This document shows positions 63,369 through 64,000 of a stretch of DNA of 64,000 nucleotides, piece after piece. Source of the DNA: Azospirillaceae bacterium (GTDB lineage: Bacteria; Pseudomonadota; Alphaproteobacteria; Azospirillales; Azospirillaceae). Where the stretch lies: contig JAPWJW010000001.1 of the NCBI GenBank assembly GCA_028283825.1, positions 1,054,001-1,118,000 on the forward strand. The letters run 5' to 3'. Below the pieces are notes generated by a model. That model saw only the letters and a program-made list of their open reading frames with translations. It was not told the origin of the DNA and did no database searches. The stretch's first letter is position 1, and every line of letters begins with the position of its first letter. A program made the position numbers and the translations under genes.

Positions 63369-64000
63369 CCGCCGATACCAAGACCGGCCCCCTGACCGTT
63401 TTCGTCGCTGCCCTGGTGCATGAGACCAACAGCTTTTCCCCCTTGCCGACCAGCCTGCGGTCCTTCGACAACGACTTCCAGCATCGGGCAGGCGATCCCG
63501 CCACCCTGGCCACGGCCCGACAACTGCCGGCCTTCGGCGACCTGTTCACGGTGGCTGCCGGGCATGGTGACCGGGTGATCGACGGCCCCGCCGCCGGCGC
63601 CCAGCCGTCGGGCGAGGTGCCGCGCCCGGTCTATGAGGGCTTGCGCGACGGCCTGCTGGCCGATCTGGCCACGGCCATGGCGGTCCAGCCCATCGACATG
63701 GTGGTGCTGGTCCTGCACGGCGCCATGGTGGGGCAGGATTATCCCGACTGCGAAGGCGACCTGCTGACCCGGGTGCGGGCCCAGGTAGGGCCCGACCTGC
63801 CGGTGGGCGCCATCCTGGACCTGCACGGCAACGCCACCCAGGCCATGGTGGACAGCGGCGCCGTCATCCTGGCCTGCAAGGAATATCCCCACACCGATTA
63901 CCTGGCCCGCATGGGGGAACTGTACACTATCCTGTCGGCCACGGCGCGCGGGGGCCCCAAGGCCCGCACCCTGATCCGCCGCGTGCCGGTGCTGGGCTTG
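63365..64000 (+). CDS. M81/MlrC-family metallopeptidase (3' end outside window)
   Basis: The first 212 residues are visible; the frame runs off the window without a stop. The N-terminus has VFVAALVHETNSFSP, then VVLVLHGAMVGQDYPDCEGD, GAILDLHGNATQAMVD and CKEYPHTDY, the ordered motif set of the MlrC (microcystinase C, M81, formerly DUF1485) family, including several probable zinc-binding His/Asp/Glu residues. MlrC cleaves linear peptide fragments at an unusual bond next to a D-Glu. The start overlaps the S12 hydrolase stop, so the two are translationally coupled. In this locus it is likely the second peptidase for D-residue-containing peptides. Confidence 0.9.
   Translation, partial: MTADTKTGPLTVFVAALVHETNSFSPLPTSLRSFDNDFQHRAGDPATLATARQLPAFGDLFTVAAGHGDRVIDGPAAGAQPSGEVPRPVYEGLRDGLLADLATAMAVQPIDMVVLVLHGAMVGQDYPDCEGDLLTRVRAQVGPDLPVGAILDLHGNATQAMVDSGAVILACKEYPHTDYLARMGELYTILSATARGGPKARTLIRRVPVLGL

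Noticed and set aside
61758-64000. Calling the locus a microcystin-degradation (mlr) cluster
   Set aside because: S12 and M81 genes resemble mlrB/mlrC in family only; no mlrA or mlrD is visible, and the S12 protein is closer in length to D-aminopeptidase.
1-64000. CRISPR arrays, tRNA/rRNA genes, insertion sequences, prophage genes
   Set aside because: No regularly spaced direct repeats, no tRNA-like cloverleaf or rRNA sequence, and no transposase or integrase found on either strand; the only foreign-looking gene is the low-GC beta-helix one.

Overview
The window is high-GC bacterial chromosome with dense, short-spaced genes, three TonB-dependent receptors, two tripartite RND pumps with NodT-type outer-membrane lipoproteins, many one-component regulators (LysR, LacI, TetR, AraC/GlxA, XRE-cupin) and twin-arginine exported enzymes. 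This fits an accessory-rich alphaproteobacterium. Azospirillaceae/Rhodospirillales (Azospirillum or Nitrospirillum-like) is my best guess, from gene style only. I saw no rRNA, tRNA, CRISPR, integrase or insertion sequence.

Layout. 1-10 kb: the 3' part of a siderophore-type TonB receptor; an exported RidA protein with a Tat-exported FAD amine oxidase; a second TonB receptor; a quinone-oxidoreductase-like enzyme with two matching operators; a Tat-exported oxalate-decarboxylase-like bicupin with a divergent LysR regulator. 10-20 kb: an orphan antitoxin-like protein, an M61 peptidase, a LysR/alcohol dehydrogenase pair, and a LacI-controlled operon of a Gfo/Idh/MocA dehydrogenase plus two TIM-barrel sugar isomerases, then a GST and a putative zinc protease. 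20-29 kb: a complete RND pump (outer-membrane factor, adaptor, permease) followed by its likely two-component system. 29-36 kb: a DJ-1/PfpI hydratase-like gene divergent from a GlxA-type regulator, an aldehyde dehydrogenase with a GPH sugar transporter, and a LysR gene divergent from a ModE-HTH/M24 peptidase pair with two matched operators between them. 36-43 kb: two tandem chemoreceptors and a frameshifted S9 peptidase. 43-45 kb: a low-GC, signal-peptide-bearing beta-helix gene split at an (AT)6 tract. 45-54 kb: an MFS/TetR pair and a second RND system whose TetR operator recurs in both target promoters. 54-57 kb: an orphan CheD-like protein, an alpha/beta hydrolase and a Na+/H+ antiporter. 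57-64 kb: an XRE-cupin regulator (split at a G7 tract), a DauA-like D-amino-acid dehydrogenase, a TonB receptor, a D-aminopeptidase-like S12 hydrolase and an M81/MlrC-like peptidase that runs off the window.

Two things stand out. (1) Eight copies of a previously unnamed (to me) ~130-nt element are scattered through intergenic gaps. It has four consecutive hairpins whose stems differ in sequence but keep pairing (covariation), and seven of eight copies start right at or after the stop codon of a same-strand gene. (2) The 57-64 kb locus reads as an uptake-and-degradation pathway for D-amino-acid-containing peptides: receptor, D-aminopeptidase, M81 peptidase, D-amino-acid dehydrogenase and a regulator with GGAGAA/TTCTCC boxes in the divergent promoter.
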